Shown in pieces: positions 27,087 through 36,611 of a stretch of 64,000 nucleotides of DNA. Below the pieces are notes generated by a model. That model was not told the DNA's origin. It ran no database searches and was given only the letters and a program-made list of their open reading frames with translations. Made by a program: the position numbers and the translations under genes. Position 1 is the stretch's first letter; every line of letters begins with the position of its first letter. Origin of the DNA: an uncultured Clostridia bacterium (GTDB taxonomy: Bacteria; Bacillota; Clostridia; Christensenellales; UBA1242); NCBI GenBank assembly GCA_944372585.1, contig CALVZQ010000006.1, positions 43,749 to 107,748 of the forward strand, read 5' to 3'.

Positions 27087-27866
27087 ATGGAAGCTTCAGA
27101 AGAAAAAGTTGAACAAGTTGAAGAAAGCAAAGATATGCTTTTGTCTTCTGATGCCTACAGATTTAAGTTGGACAATTTTGAGGGGCCTTTGGACCTTCTT
27201 CTCCACTTGATTAAGGAAGCAAAACTTGACATTGCAACGGTTAAACTTGCTGACATCACTGAGCAATATTTGGAATATATGCAGGACATTAAGAATGTCG
27301 ATATGGACAAGGCGAGTGAGTTTATCACTGTGGCAGCCACTCTGATTGAAATCAAATCTAAGAGTGTCCTTCCTGTGGAACAAGAACCTGTGCCAGAAGA
27401 GGAAGATGATGAGGCATTACTTTTGAGAAGATTGCGTGAATATGAACTTTTCAAGGAGACAGGAAAAGAGTTGAAAGCAATTGAAGATGTCAACAAATTT
27501 TATAGGGCTCCTGGTAAGGAAACTGAGAAAGTTAAGGTCATCATCAAAGATATGGTGCTTGATCAATTGCTTGATGCTTTTGCAAAGGTTTTGACTCGTG
27601 AAGAGCTTAAAAAAGCGGTTGAAAATGAACAACCAAAGAAAATTGTTAAGGACAGATTTACTGTTGCAGAAAAGATTATTTCCATCAGAAATTTTGCAAA
27701 GGAACGCAAACGTTTTGAATTTGAAGAATTGTTTGACAACGATATGACCAAGAGTGAATTGATCAACACTTTCTTGGCTCTTTTGGAACTTTTGAAGTTG
27801 CAAACCATCAAGGTTATTCAAAGCGGAACATTTGGAAATATTGTCATAACTGCAAATGAGGTGTGA
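27087..27866 (+). CDS. scpA: Segregation and condensation protein A (ScpA kleisin)
   Basis: A 259-residue kleisin that bridges the SMC heads in the condensin complex. N-terminal block FKLDNFEGPLDLLLHLI and the following helices (LADITEQYLEYM) are characteristic; an acidic linker (EQEPVPEEEDDEALLLRRL) leads to the C-terminal winged helix LINTFLALLELLKLQTIKV. GGGAGATG places the start at ATG 27087, not 27075. It is followed after one base by scpB. Confidence 0.94.
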   Translation: MEASEEKVEQVEESKDMLLSSDAYRFKLDNFEGPLDLLLHLIKEAKLDIATVKLADITEQYLEYMQDIKNVDMDKASEFITVAATLIEIKSKSVLPVEQEPVPEEEDDEALLLRRLREYELFKETGKELKAIEDVNKFYRAPGKETEKVKVIIKDMVLDQLLDAFAKVLTREELKKAVENEQPKKIVKDRFTVAEKIISIRNFAKERKRFEFEELFDNDMTKSELINTFLALLELLKLQTIKVIQSGTFGNIVITANEV

Positions 27867-27867
27867 T

Positions 27868-28536
27868 ATGATTGTTGAAAACAAGAAAAATCTTAAAGAT
27901 ATTGTTTTGTCAATTCTTTTTGTGGCAGGAGAGGGAATTGAAAAATCTTTCATTGCTGAAAAATTGAATTTGACAGAAAAAGAACTTGATAAAGTTGTTG
28001 CTGAATTGGAAGAAACCTATTCTGGTGACAACGGCATTCATATCATCAAATTTAAAAACAAAATTCAACTTTCTTCAAATCCTGCTTATGCAGATTACAT
28101 CAGTGAAGTTTTGAATCCAATCAGAGAAAAATCGTTGACCAGGGCAGCTCTTGAAACATTGGCAATCATTGCTTACAAACAACCAATCACAAAACTTGAA
28201 ATTGAAGATATAAGGCGTGTTAACTGTGACTATGCTGTCCAGATTTTGGTCGACCAAAACATGATTGAGGTTGTTGGAAGAAAAGATGCAGTTGGAAAAC
28301 CATTGCTCTTTGGAACAACAGAAAACTTCTTGAAGAGATTTAATTTGAGAGATTTGGCAGACTTGCCTGATTATGATGGTTTGCTTGAGAGAATCAAAGT
28401 CATTGAAGAGGGTGAAGACCAGCCAAAGAGTGACAGTCTTTATAATGAATTTCCTTTGCCAGATGAAGAGATTCCAGATTTCTTGAAAGATGAAGAGGGT
28501 GTTCAGTCTGTTCAGGGCGATGACAATATTGCATAA
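27868..28536 (+). CDS. scpB: Segregation and condensation protein B (ScpB)
   Basis: A 222-residue kleisin-associated protein with two winged-helix domains that dimerises and binds ScpA. Recognised blocks: ILFVAGEGIEKSFIAEKL, EALETLAIIAYKQPITKLEIE-type segment, RRVNCDYAVQILVDQNMIEVVGRK and the FGTTENFLKRFNL C-terminal region. GAGGTG immediately before the scpA stop is its ribosome site, so the two are translationally coupled. A short acidic tail ends the protein. Confidence 0.94.
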   Translation: MIVENKKNLKDIVLSILFVAGEGIEKSFIAEKLNLTEKELDKVVAELEETYSGDNGIHIIKFKNKIQLSSNPAYADYISEVLNPIREKSLTRAALETLAIIAYKQPITKLEIEDIRRVNCDYAVQILVDQNMIEVVGRKDAVGKPLLFGTTENFLKRFNLRDLADLPDYDGLLERIKVIEEGEDQPKSDSLYNEFPLPDEEIPDFLKDEEGVQSVQGDDNIA

Positions 28537-28538
28537 CT

Positions 28539-28566
28539 AAGAAGGTGAAGAGCCTTCTTTTTTTTT
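28539..28566 (+). terminator. Intrinsic terminator after scpB
   Basis: AAGAAGG (28539-28545) pairs with CCTTCTT (28553-28559), followed by T9. Confidence 0.85.
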
Positions 28567-28600
28567 GTCTATATGTTGACTTTTGTGCATATATTATTCC

Positions 28601-28744
28601 ATGGACAAGCAAAAGTCATATGGCGACAATTACAACATGATTAAACCAAAACATAAATTCTCAAACAAATTTTTGTTTGGAACTTTGTTTTGTTGCATTG
28701 TCACTGTCATCGTATGTGCTGTTTGTGTTGGTTGGTTGTTATGA
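28601..28744 (+). CDS. 47-residue single-helix membrane peptide upstream of SpoIVFB-like protease
   Basis: ATG 28601 to TGA 28742-28744 encodes a polar, Lys-rich N terminus (MDKQKSYGDNYNMIKPKHK) and one strongly hydrophobic segment of about 20 residues. The stop overlaps the start of the protease (TTATGA), so the two should be translationally coupled. Lys-rich N terminus before the helix predicts N-in orientation. In sporulators the gene at this place is usually spoIVFA, the regulator of SpoIVFB, which is much larger; this could be a reduced analogue or an unrelated leader peptide. No homologue is known to me. Confidence 0.5.
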   Translation: MDKQKSYGDNYNMIKPKHKFSNKFLFGTLFCCIVTVIVCAVCVGWLL

Positions 28745-29583
28745 AAAAATTTTCTATCCACCCATTCAGTTTGATTATTTGGTTGTGGTTGTGTCTCGTT
28801 TTGGGAATTTTGCCAGCCTTGAGTTATGTCCTTGCCATTGTCATTCATGAATTTGGGCATTTTGTTATGGCGAAAAAATTGGGCTATAGGTTGACCAACT
28901 TTTCAATTTCGCCTTATGGATTTTCATTGTCCTACCACAATCAAAACATTGATTTTAGAGATGAATTGAAAATTGCATTTGCTGGACCACTGGCAAACAT
29001 TGTTTCAGCATTTTTGGTTTTGGGAGTGTGGTGGCTTTTCCCATCAACATATTTTTTCACTGAGTCATTTGTGGTTGTCAGCTTTGTTATTGCTCTGTTC
29101 AATTTGCTTCCAGCATATCCGTTGGATGGTGGAAGAATTTTTATTGATTGTGCATCACACTTCTTCAGTGTCAAGATTGCACAAAAAATCACAATCGTGT
29201 TTAACTTTTTGCTTGCCGTTTTCTTTTTGCTGTTGTTTTTCATTTTTCTTTTTATAAATTTCAATCCAACGTATATGTTGTTTTCTTGTTTTTTGTTTGT
29301 GGGGGTGATTGATTTGAATTTTGTTAGCAAATATGAAAAAGTTAATATCTTTTGCAAACAGACTAAAAATTTTGTCAAACCTGTCATTTGTTGTGTGTAT
29401 CCCAATGTCACATTGAGAGAACTTATTCAGAAAATTCAAACCACAAAAACAAATGTTTTTTGTTTGATTTTAGATAATGGAAAAATTGTGAATTTAAGCG
29501 AAAAAATGGTTGTTAATTTATCAAAAAAATATTCATATGATGCAAAAATTAGTGATTTATTAAAAAAAATCGAAAAAAATTAA
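28741..29583 (+). CDS. M50-family membrane metalloprotease, SpoIVFB-like
   Basis: A 280-residue site-2-protease-type intramembrane metalloprotease. The zinc motif HEFGH is in the second helix, and the third ligand lies in ALFNLLPAYPLDGGRIF. About six membrane helices end near residue 200; a C-terminal domain with weak CBS-like pattern (VKPVICCVYPNVTLRELI...VFCLILDNGKIVNLSEK) follows, as in SpoIVFB, the protease that releases pro-sigma-K. The position after scpAB and the CBS-like tail favour SpoIVFB over RseP. A sigK gene is not in the window. Confidence 0.8.
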   Translation: MKKFSIHPFSLIIWLWLCLVLGILPALSYVLAIVIHEFGHFVMAKKLGYRLTNFSISPYGFSLSYHNQNIDFRDELKIAFAGPLANIVSAFLVLGVWWLFPSTYFFTESFVVVSFVIALFNLLPAYPLDGGRIFIDCASHFFSVKIAQKITIVFNFLLAVFFLLLFFIFLFINFNPTYMLFSCFLFVGVIDLNFVSKYEKVNIFCKQTKNFVKPVICCVYPNVTLRELIQKIQTTKTNVFCLILDNGKIVNLSEKMVVNLSKKYSYDAKISDLLKKIEKN

Positions 29584-29700
29584 AGAAAAATTGTCACTTG
29601 TCTTTTTTATTTGATTTTTGCAGATGTTTTTGTGTGCGATATTTAGGATATTTATGTATTTATTGTTCATATTTGTAGTTTTTTATCAATAAAAAATCAA

Positions 29701-29734
29701 AAAAATATATAAAAATCAATTTTTATATATTTTT
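29701..29734 (+). terminator. Perfect AT inverted repeat between convergent genes
   Basis: A 15-base arm AAAAATATATAAAAA and its exact complement enclose TCAA. It lies in a very AT-rich 180-base gap between convergent genes and could terminate transcription in both directions, though a stem of only A-T pairs is weak. Confidence 0.5.
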
Positions 29735-29764
29735 ATTATAATTTTTGATATTTTTTATTAATTT

Positions 29765-30214
29765 TTAATTATTTTTTAAATATGGCAACAATCTATCTAT
29801 ATTTTTTCTTTCAAATTCGTAGAGTTTGTCCATTATTTCATCAAGTTCTTCGGAAGTGTTTTTGTGGTCCTCTTTGTCTTTTATGCAAGTTATTATGCCC
29901 ATGAATGTTCCAATCAAAACCATTTCGGCAATGTTTCTTGTGCTCTTATCCATCATTGTGCCCATGTTTACACTTGTCCAAAGTTTTGCTTTTTCAATCC
30001 AGTTATTGTCTTTCAAGCCTTCAATTTTTTCAGCTTTTGCAAAGTTCTCACATTCTTTTGCAAGACAACTATATTCATCTTGCTCTTTTGACAATTCACT
30101 TACAAGGTCATTGTCAACACTTTTGTCAATTATGTCTTCAATTGATTGAATTGCAGTTCTTGTGTTTTGATAGATGGCATTGAGATATTTTGTGATTTTT
30201 TCTTTTTCTTCCAT
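29765..30214 (-). CDS. Conserved hypothetical helical protein
   Basis: A 149-residue, almost entirely helical protein with no signal peptide. It begins MEEKEKITKYLNAIYQNTRTAI and carries a central WTSVNMGTMMDKSTRNIAEMVLIG and GIITCIKDKED. The pattern N-M-x-T-x-x-D-x-S-T-x-x-I-A-E-M resembles a small uncharacterised family of Clostridia that I recall as a four-helix bundle, but I cannot name a function. AAGGAG sits 7 bases before the ATG at 30214; the longer frame to 30316 has no support. It diverges from the cyclase-like gene. Confidence 0.7.
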   Translation of the reverse strand: MEEKEKITKYLNAIYQNTRTAIQSIEDIIDKSVDNDLVSELSKEQDEYSCLAKECENFAKAEKIEGLKDNNWIEKAKLWTSVNMGTMMDKSTRNIAEMVLIGTFMGIITCIKDKEDHKNTSEELDEIMDKLYEFERKNIDRLLPYLKNN

Positions 30215-30325
30215 TGTTTTTCTCCTTAAAACTATTGTTTGTTGTTTTTGACAAATTATGACAATCTTTGCAACATTTTTGATTTTTTTGTGAATACAAA
30301 GTTTTTTCTTTCTCACAATAAGCGC

Positions 30326-31741
30326 ATGAGAACTTCAACAAAAATTTTGATTGTTTTGACAATTATTTTGTTTATACCGAATTTGTTTTTGACAAAATAT
30401 CTTTTGGAGGCGATCGTTCCAACGGGAAATGGCTTTGAATTTAATTTCACGCCTCTTGCTTGGGTTTCACTCGCTCTTCAGATTCTGTTTAATGTCTTTT
30501 TCACAATTTTGTTTATAAGATTTTTGAAAACGCAAAGGTTGTCAAACATGATTTTCTTTTCGCTTGCACCTTTGACCTTGGTTTATGGTGTTTTCATGGT
30601 TTATATCACTGCAGTAAAAAACATGACTGGCATCACTGCTGAATCAATAAGAGCAACACTGAACATTCAATCACAAGAAAATTCTTACAACAATTTTCTT
30701 TGGGCAGGACTTGCCACTTTAATTTATCTGGTTTTGGTTTTCTTAATTGTGCTGTTTTCTTGCAGGCCTTTGTCAAAAGTTGAACACGCGACGCAAAAAT
30801 TGGGCGATGGGAGAATGAAAAATGATAATTTTAAAATTGGTGGTGGCAAGCAATTTAAGGAAATTGAACATTCACTCAACAAAATAAATTACAATTACAA
30901 GGAAAAAGAAAACAAACTTAAACAAACCAATTTGGAAACGCAAAAGTTTATTCCTAAGCAATTTTTCAAATTTCTTGGGAAAAGCAGTGTGGAGGAATTG
31001 GAACTTGGAAACCAGGTTAAAAAGAACGCAACCACTCTTTTTTGTGATTTGAAAAGTTCGACCAACATTTCAAGAACGTTGAGTTTGGAAGAGAATTTCA
31101 ACTATATCAATTCTTATCTTAAAGTTGTTGCACCTTTGATCAAAAGATATGGCGGATTTATTGATAAATATTTGGGAGATGGGGTTTTGGCGGTGTTTTC
31201 AAAACCTCAAAATGCAATTGAATGTGCTCACGCGATTTTGAGAGCGATTGAAGTTAAAAACAAAAGTCAAAAAGAACTTCCTGCAATTGATGCTCGCATT
31301 TCCATTAACACAGGTGAGATCATTTTTGGAATCGTTGGAGATGAGGACAGAAAAAGTCCAACAATTATTTCCGATGTTGTAAATCTTGCATCCAAAATGG
31401 AAGAAATCAACATCTATATAGGAACTAAACTTTTGATTTCCAAACAATCTTTGAATGAACTGCCTCAAAATTTTGATTTTAACTATCGCTATACTGGTTC
31501 TCTTTCACTTAATGATGATGTTCAGATTTCGCTGTTTGAGAGTTTGGATTATTATCCAAAAAGCAAGAAAGAAAAATTGAAAAAACTCAAGAACAAATTT
31601 GAAGCAGGGGTGCGAGCATATAACGAAAAGAATTACGAAGAGGCGAAAGAGATTTTTTCTGCCATTTTGAAGCAAATTCCTGATGATAAACCTTCTTTTG
31701 TGTATTTCAATAAAGCCTCAGAAAAATTGAAAGACCATTAA
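30326..31741 (+). CDS. Membrane-bound class III adenylate/guanylate cyclase-like protein
   Basis: A 471-residue protein: about four membrane helices in residues 1-150 with an extracellular loop, a HAMP-like segment (CRPLSKVEHATQKLGDGRM), then a class III nucleotidyl cyclase catalytic domain. Metal Asp residues are in LFCDLKSST and KYLGDGVLAVF; the substrate region reads IISDVVNLASKMEEI. The transition-state Arg expected four residues after the Asn is Lys here. A C-terminal TPR-like stretch (AGVRAYNEKNYEEAKEIFSAIL) ends the protein. ATG 30326 has no ribosome site. It would signal through cAMP or cGMP if active. Confidence 0.8.
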   Translation: MRTSTKILIVLTIILFIPNLFLTKYLLEAIVPTGNGFEFNFTPLAWVSLALQILFNVFFTILFIRFLKTQRLSNMIFFSLAPLTLVYGVFMVYITAVKNMTGITAESIRATLNIQSQENSYNNFLWAGLATLIYLVLVFLIVLFSCRPLSKVEHATQKLGDGRMKNDNFKIGGGKQFKEIEHSLNKINYNYKEKENKLKQTNLETQKFIPKQFFKFLGKSSVEELELGNQVKKNATTLFCDLKSSTNISRTLSLEENFNYINSYLKVVAPLIKRYGGFIDKYLGDGVLAVFSKPQNAIECAHAILRAIEVKNKSQKELPAIDARISINTGEIIFGIVGDEDRKSPTIISDVVNLASKMEEINIYIGTKLLISKQSLNELPQNFDFNYRYTGSLSLNDDVQISLFESLDYYPKSKKEKLKKLKNKFEAGVRAYNEKNYEEAKEIFSAILKQIPDDKPSFVYFNKASEKLKDH

Positions 31742-31756
31742 TTTGGTCTTTTTCTT
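31730..31756 (+). terminator. Intrinsic terminator overlapping the end of the cyclase gene
   Basis: AAAGACCA (31730-31737) pairs with TGGTCTTT (31744-31751) around the stop codon, followed by T. Confidence 0.75.
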
Positions 31757-31788
31757 TTGCTTTGGCAGTGTTCATGTTTTGACTTTGC

Positions 31789-31817
31789 TTGACTTTTTAT
31801 GGCTTTTATTCTAAAAT
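31789..31817 (+). promoter_or_regulatory. Predicted promoter of the TM2 protein-mnmA pair (leaderless)
   Basis: TTGACT (31789-31794), 17 bases, TAAAAT (31812-31817), then six bases and ATG 31824. No ribosome binding site is present. Confidence 0.65.
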
Positions 31818-31823
31818 GCTTTT

Positions 31824-33514
<1,691 letters not shown>

Positions 33515-33537
33515 TTTTCTGTTTTGATGATAAAAAT

Positions 33538-33575
33538 AAAAATCGACTGGTTAAAACTAGTTGATTTTTTCTTTT
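33538..33575 (+). terminator. Intrinsic terminator after mnmA
   Basis: AAAATCGACTGGT pairs, with two G-T wobbles, with ACTAGTTGATTTT (33556-33568), followed by T. Confidence 0.8.
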
Positions 33576-33589
33576 TATTATGATAAAAT
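33561..33589 (+). promoter_or_regulatory. Predicted tRNA-Ser promoter inside the mnmA terminator
   Basis: TTGATT (33561-33566), 17 bases, TAAAAT (33584-33589). The -35 box is the right arm of the mnmA terminator hairpin. Confidence 0.5.
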
Positions 33590-33646
33590 TTCTGCAGTTG
33601 CAAGAAAAATTGCACGAGAATCGCATAATTTGAATAATTAAACCAA

Positions 33647-33680
33647 TTTGTAGAGGTGTCCGATTTGCAGAGGTGTCCGA
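33647..33680 (+). repeat. 17-base tandem repeat covering the tRNA-Ser 5' end
   Basis: TTTGTAGAGGTGTCCGA (33647-33663) is followed directly by TTTGCAGAGGTGTCCGA (33664-33680), 16 of 17 identical. The second copy contains the first 14 bases of tRNA-Ser. Confidence 0.9.
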
Positions 33681-33756
33681 GTGGTTTAAGGTGCAGCCCT
33701 GGAAAGGCTGTGTGCGAGAAATTGCACCAAGAGTTCGAATCTCTTCCTCTGCGCCA
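33667..33756 (+). tRNA. tRNA-Ser (GGA)
   Basis: Acceptor GCAGAGG (33667-33673) pairs with CCTCTGC (33746-33752), followed by G and an encoded CCA. The anticodon stem CAGCC/GGCTG encloses CTGGAAA with anticodon GGA at 33701-33703. A long variable arm (TGCGAGAAATTGCA) and the T-loop GTTCGAATC confirm a class II serine tRNA of 90 bases. Confidence 0.96.
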
Positions 33757-33856
33757 AAGTATGTAAGCAGACGATTTTGTTTGCTTATATTTTTTTATGA
33801 TGAATCAAATTGATTTCACGATTATTTTCTGAGAATTTTTTGTTAATAATTGGGTT

Positions 33857-36262
33857 ATGAGAAATTTAGACAAATACAATCAAAAAAGAAACTTTGATAA
33901 GACAAATGAACCTGTTGGAAAGGTTAAAACCAAACGTAAAAGAAAAATCTTTACCGTTCAGTTTCATCGTGCGAGAAAAGAACACTATGATTTTCGACTT
34001 GAATGGGACGGAGTTCTTTTGAGTTGGGCAGTTCCAAAAGGACCATCTTTCAATCCAAAAGACAAGCGCCTTGCCGTCCAAACAGAAGACCACCCGATTG
34101 ATTATGCAGATTTTGAAGGAGTGATTCCAAAAGGAGAATATGGCGGTGGTTCTGTTCTGCTTTGGGATTTCGGTTGGTGGGAAGAACAGGAAGAATTTGA
34201 CAAAGGGTTAAGGGGCGGTTCTTTGAAATTTATCCTTCATGGAAAACGATTGAAAGGCCGTTGGACTTTGGTTAAACTTAAGAAACAGAATGAGAAAGAA
34301 AACAACTGGTTGCTGATCAAAGAAAAAGATGAATATGCAAAAAATGAAACTGGGATTGAAGATTTTGTGACAAGTGTCAAAACTGGCAGGACTTCGGAAG
34401 AAATTGTTTCTCAGGAAGATTTATCAAAAAAGACCAATCCTTTTGAAAGTGTCAATGTTCAACTTGCTTCATTATGCGCGACAATTCCAAAGGGGAAAGA
34501 TTGGCTGTTTGAAGTTAAATACGACGGCTATCGAATTGTGAGTTTTGTTGAACATGGAAAGGTTAGACTTGTTTCCAGAAATGGCAGAGATTACACAAAA
34601 AAATTTTCTGAAATTGCACTAGAAATGAAAAATTATTTTGGAGAAAGAGCTGTTGTTTTGGACGGAGAGATGATTGCGGTTGATGAGAAGGGGAAAAGTG
34701 ATTTCCAATCTTTACAGAATTTTGTCAAAACAGAAGAAAGTCAAAATTTGGTTTATATGATTTTTGATTTGCTTGCTCTCGACGGAGAAGATTTGAGAGA
34801 TGTGTCTCTGATTGAAAGAAAGAAAAAGTTGAAAGAACTTTTGAGCGGTTCTTTTGAAAGTTTATGTTTCAGCCAACATGTTGTTGGAAATGGTGAAGAG
34901 TGCTTTGAAGCTGCCAGAAAACTTGAAATGGAGGGAATTGTTGGAAAGAAAATAAATTCCTTTTATAAGAGCGAGAGAAATGAAGATTGGATCAAGATCA
35001 AGTGTCGCAGAGAACAAGAGTTTGTGGTTGGCGGTTTCAGCAGAACAAGCAAAAATAGAAACGGAATAAGTGCGTTGCTTGTTGGTTATTTTGAAAGTGG
35101 CAAGTTTCTATATTGCGGAAAAGTGGGGACGGGGATTAGAGAAAGTGATGCAAAAGAGTTGTTGAAAAAATTTGAACAAATTGAAAAATGCCCTTTTGAT
35201 AGTGAAGTGATGCAGGGCGATGATGAGATTTTTTGGGTTGAGCCTGAGATTGTTGTTGTTTCGGATTTTGCGGAATTTACAAAAGATGGGCTTTTGAGGC
35301 AGGCGAGTTTTAAGGGGGTTCGAACGGACAAGAGTGCAAAAGAAGTTGTTTTGGAAAAGGAAATTGATTTAAAGAAAAAAGACGAACAAAATCTTAGAGT
35401 GAAAGAAAATGTTGTTGCAGGAGTGGAAATTTCCAATCCAAACAAATTGATTTTTGAAGATTGCAAAGTGAAAAAGATTGATGTTGCAAGATATTATGAA
35501 AAAGTTGCAAGCAGAATGTTGCAGTATATTTCTGGAAGAGTTTTGAGTGTTGTTCGATGTCATGATGGAGTTGGCAGTGAATGTTTTTTCAAAAAACATC
35601 CAAACACACAAATCGACGGAGAAAAAATTGTTGCAATCAAAAATGATGAGGGGGAAAGTTCTGATTATTTTTATATCCAAAATGTCAAAGGGCTGATTGG
35701 GGAAGTTCAACTTGGAACTGTGGAATTTCATGTTTGGGGAAGTAGAGTTGAAGCATTGGAACAACCGGATATGATGGTCTTTGATTTGGACCCAGATGAA
35801 AAAATGAAAATTGATGATATAAGGCAAGGCGTGAAAGATTTGAAGAAAATCTTGGACAAACTGTCTCTCAAATCTTTTCTTAAGACAAGTGGTGGAAAGG
35901 GATATCATGTTGTTGTTCCCTTCCAACCAAGTGCTTCTTGGGAAGGTTTTCATGACTTTGCTGAGAAAGTTGCTGTTGCCATGGAAAACAAGTGGCCAGA
36001 GCGATATACGAGCAACATAAGAAAAGACAGTCGAAAGGGCAGAATTTTTATTGACTGGGTGAGAAATGGACGAGGGGCCACAAGTGTTGCACCATATTCT
36101 TTGAGAGCGAGAAAGGGCGCCAAAGTTTCTATGCCAATTTTTTGGAAAGAACTTGACAGTGTTACTCCAACTGATTTTGATATTTATTCTGCAATTGATA
36201 GGTTGAAGAAAAAAGACCCTTGGGCAGGGTTTTATGATGTTAAACAAAAATTGAAGGTCTAG
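33857..36262 (+). CDS. ligD: Multidomain DNA ligase D (phosphoesterase-ligase-polymerase)
   Basis: An 801-residue end-joining enzyme. Domain order: 3'-phosphoesterase (about 28-150; H37, H43, D45, R47, H79 in the FHRARKEHYDFR and TEDHP motifs), ATP-dependent ligase with the adenylated Lys in EVKYDGYR and the VVLDGEM block, OB fold, then a primase-polymerase (VFDLDPD, KTSGGKGYHV, RVGRGATSVAPYS-type end). This order is that of Pseudomonas LigD. No Ku gene, its usual partner, is visible in the window. ATG 33857 lacks a clear ribosome site. In spore formers LigD/Ku repair DNA breaks on germination. Confidence 0.93.
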   Translation: MRNLDKYNQKRNFDKTNEPVGKVKTKRKRKIFTVQFHRARKEHYDFRLEWDGVLLSWAVPKGPSFNPKDKRLAVQTEDHPIDYADFEGVIPKGEYGGGSVLLWDFGWWEEQEEFDKGLRGGSLKFILHGKRLKGRWTLVKLKKQNEKENNWLLIKEKDEYAKNETGIEDFVTSVKTGRTSEEIVSQEDLSKKTNPFESVNVQLASLCATIPKGKDWLFEVKYDGYRIVSFVEHGKVRLVSRNGRDYTKKFSEIALEMKNYFGERAVVLDGEMIAVDEKGKSDFQSLQNFVKTEESQNLVYMIFDLLALDGEDLRDVSLIERKKKLKELLSGSFESLCFSQHVVGNGEECFEAARKLEMEGIVGKKINSFYKSERNEDWIKIKCRREQEFVVGGFSRTSKNRNGISALLVGYFESGKFLYCGKVGTGIRESDAKELLKKFEQIEKCPFDSEVMQGDDEIFWVEPEIVVVSDFAEFTKDGLLRQASFKGVRTDKSAKEVVLEKEIDLKKKDEQNLRVKENVVAGVEISNPNKLIFEDCKVKKIDVARYYEKVASRMLQYISGRVLSVVRCHDGVGSECFFKKHPNTQIDGEKIVAIKNDEGESSDYFYIQNVKGLIGEVQLGTVEFHVWGSRVEALEQPDMMVFDLDPDEKMKIDDIRQGVKDLKKILDKLSLKSFLKTSGGKGYHVVVPFQPSASWEGFHDFAEKVAVAMENKWPERYTSNIRKDSRKGRIFIDWVRNGRGATSVAPYSLRARKGAKVSMPIFWKELDSVTPTDFDIYSAIDRLKKKDPWAGFYDVKQKLKV

Positions 36263-36269
36263 GTCGAAG

Positions 36270-36299
36270 TTGACTTGAATTTGCTTTTTGTGATACAAT
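36270..36299 (+). promoter_or_regulatory. Predicted promoter of the small PriA-N-like gene
   Basis: TTGACT (36270-36275), 18 bases, TACAAT (36294-36299); start expected near 36306. Confidence 0.5.
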
Positions 36300-36320
36300 G
36301 GCAGCAGAGGTAATTTGAAA

Positions 36321-36581
36321 ATGATACATTCTTTATCAGGTGGGGTCATTCGAGAGAAGAAATATTTTGATTTTGCCAAAGTTAGATTTGACAGTGGTGA
36401 AATTTATTGGTATATCTCCACTTTTGAAAATTTGAAACCGGGTGACAGGGTTTTGGTTCCTGTTGGAAGAGATGAACAAGAGGTGGAAGCGTATGTGATC
36501 AGAATTGACAAGCATGTCTCAGAACAAGTTTCTCCGATTCCTGCCAGGCGAGCAAAAAAAATTATTAAGATTCTAAATTAA
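36321..36581 (+). CDS. Small protein resembling the PriA N-terminal domain
   Basis: An 86-residue basic protein. The segment FDSGEIYWYISTFENLKPGDRVLVPVGRDE, read as two short strands and a GDRVLVPxG turn, resembles the N-terminal 3'-end-binding domain of the helicase PriA, but nothing of the helicase follows. It ends in a Lys/Arg-rich tail (ARRAKKIIKIL) suggestive of nucleic-acid binding. AGAGG precedes ATG 36321, and a promoter and terminator make it a single-gene unit. The similarity is from memory and weak; function unknown. Confidence 0.5.
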   Translation: MIHSLSGGVIREKKYFDFAKVRFDSGEIYWYISTFENLKPGDRVLVPVGRDEQEVEAYVIRIDKHVSEQVSPIPARRAKKIIKILN

Positions 36582-36607
36582 AAAACTCACTATGTGTGAG
36601 TTTTTTT
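36581..36607 (+). terminator. Intrinsic terminator after the PriA-N-like gene
   Basis: AAAAACTCAC (36581-36590) pairs with GTGAGTTTTT (36596-36605), followed by T. It could also end transcripts arriving on the minus strand from the glycosylase gene. Confidence 0.85.
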
Positions 36608-36611
36608 GCAT

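Noticed and set aside
29585-29764. Replication origin or CRISPR leader in the very AT-rich gap
   Set aside because: No DnaA boxes, repeats or cas genes; a gap between convergent genes with an AT inverted repeat explains it.
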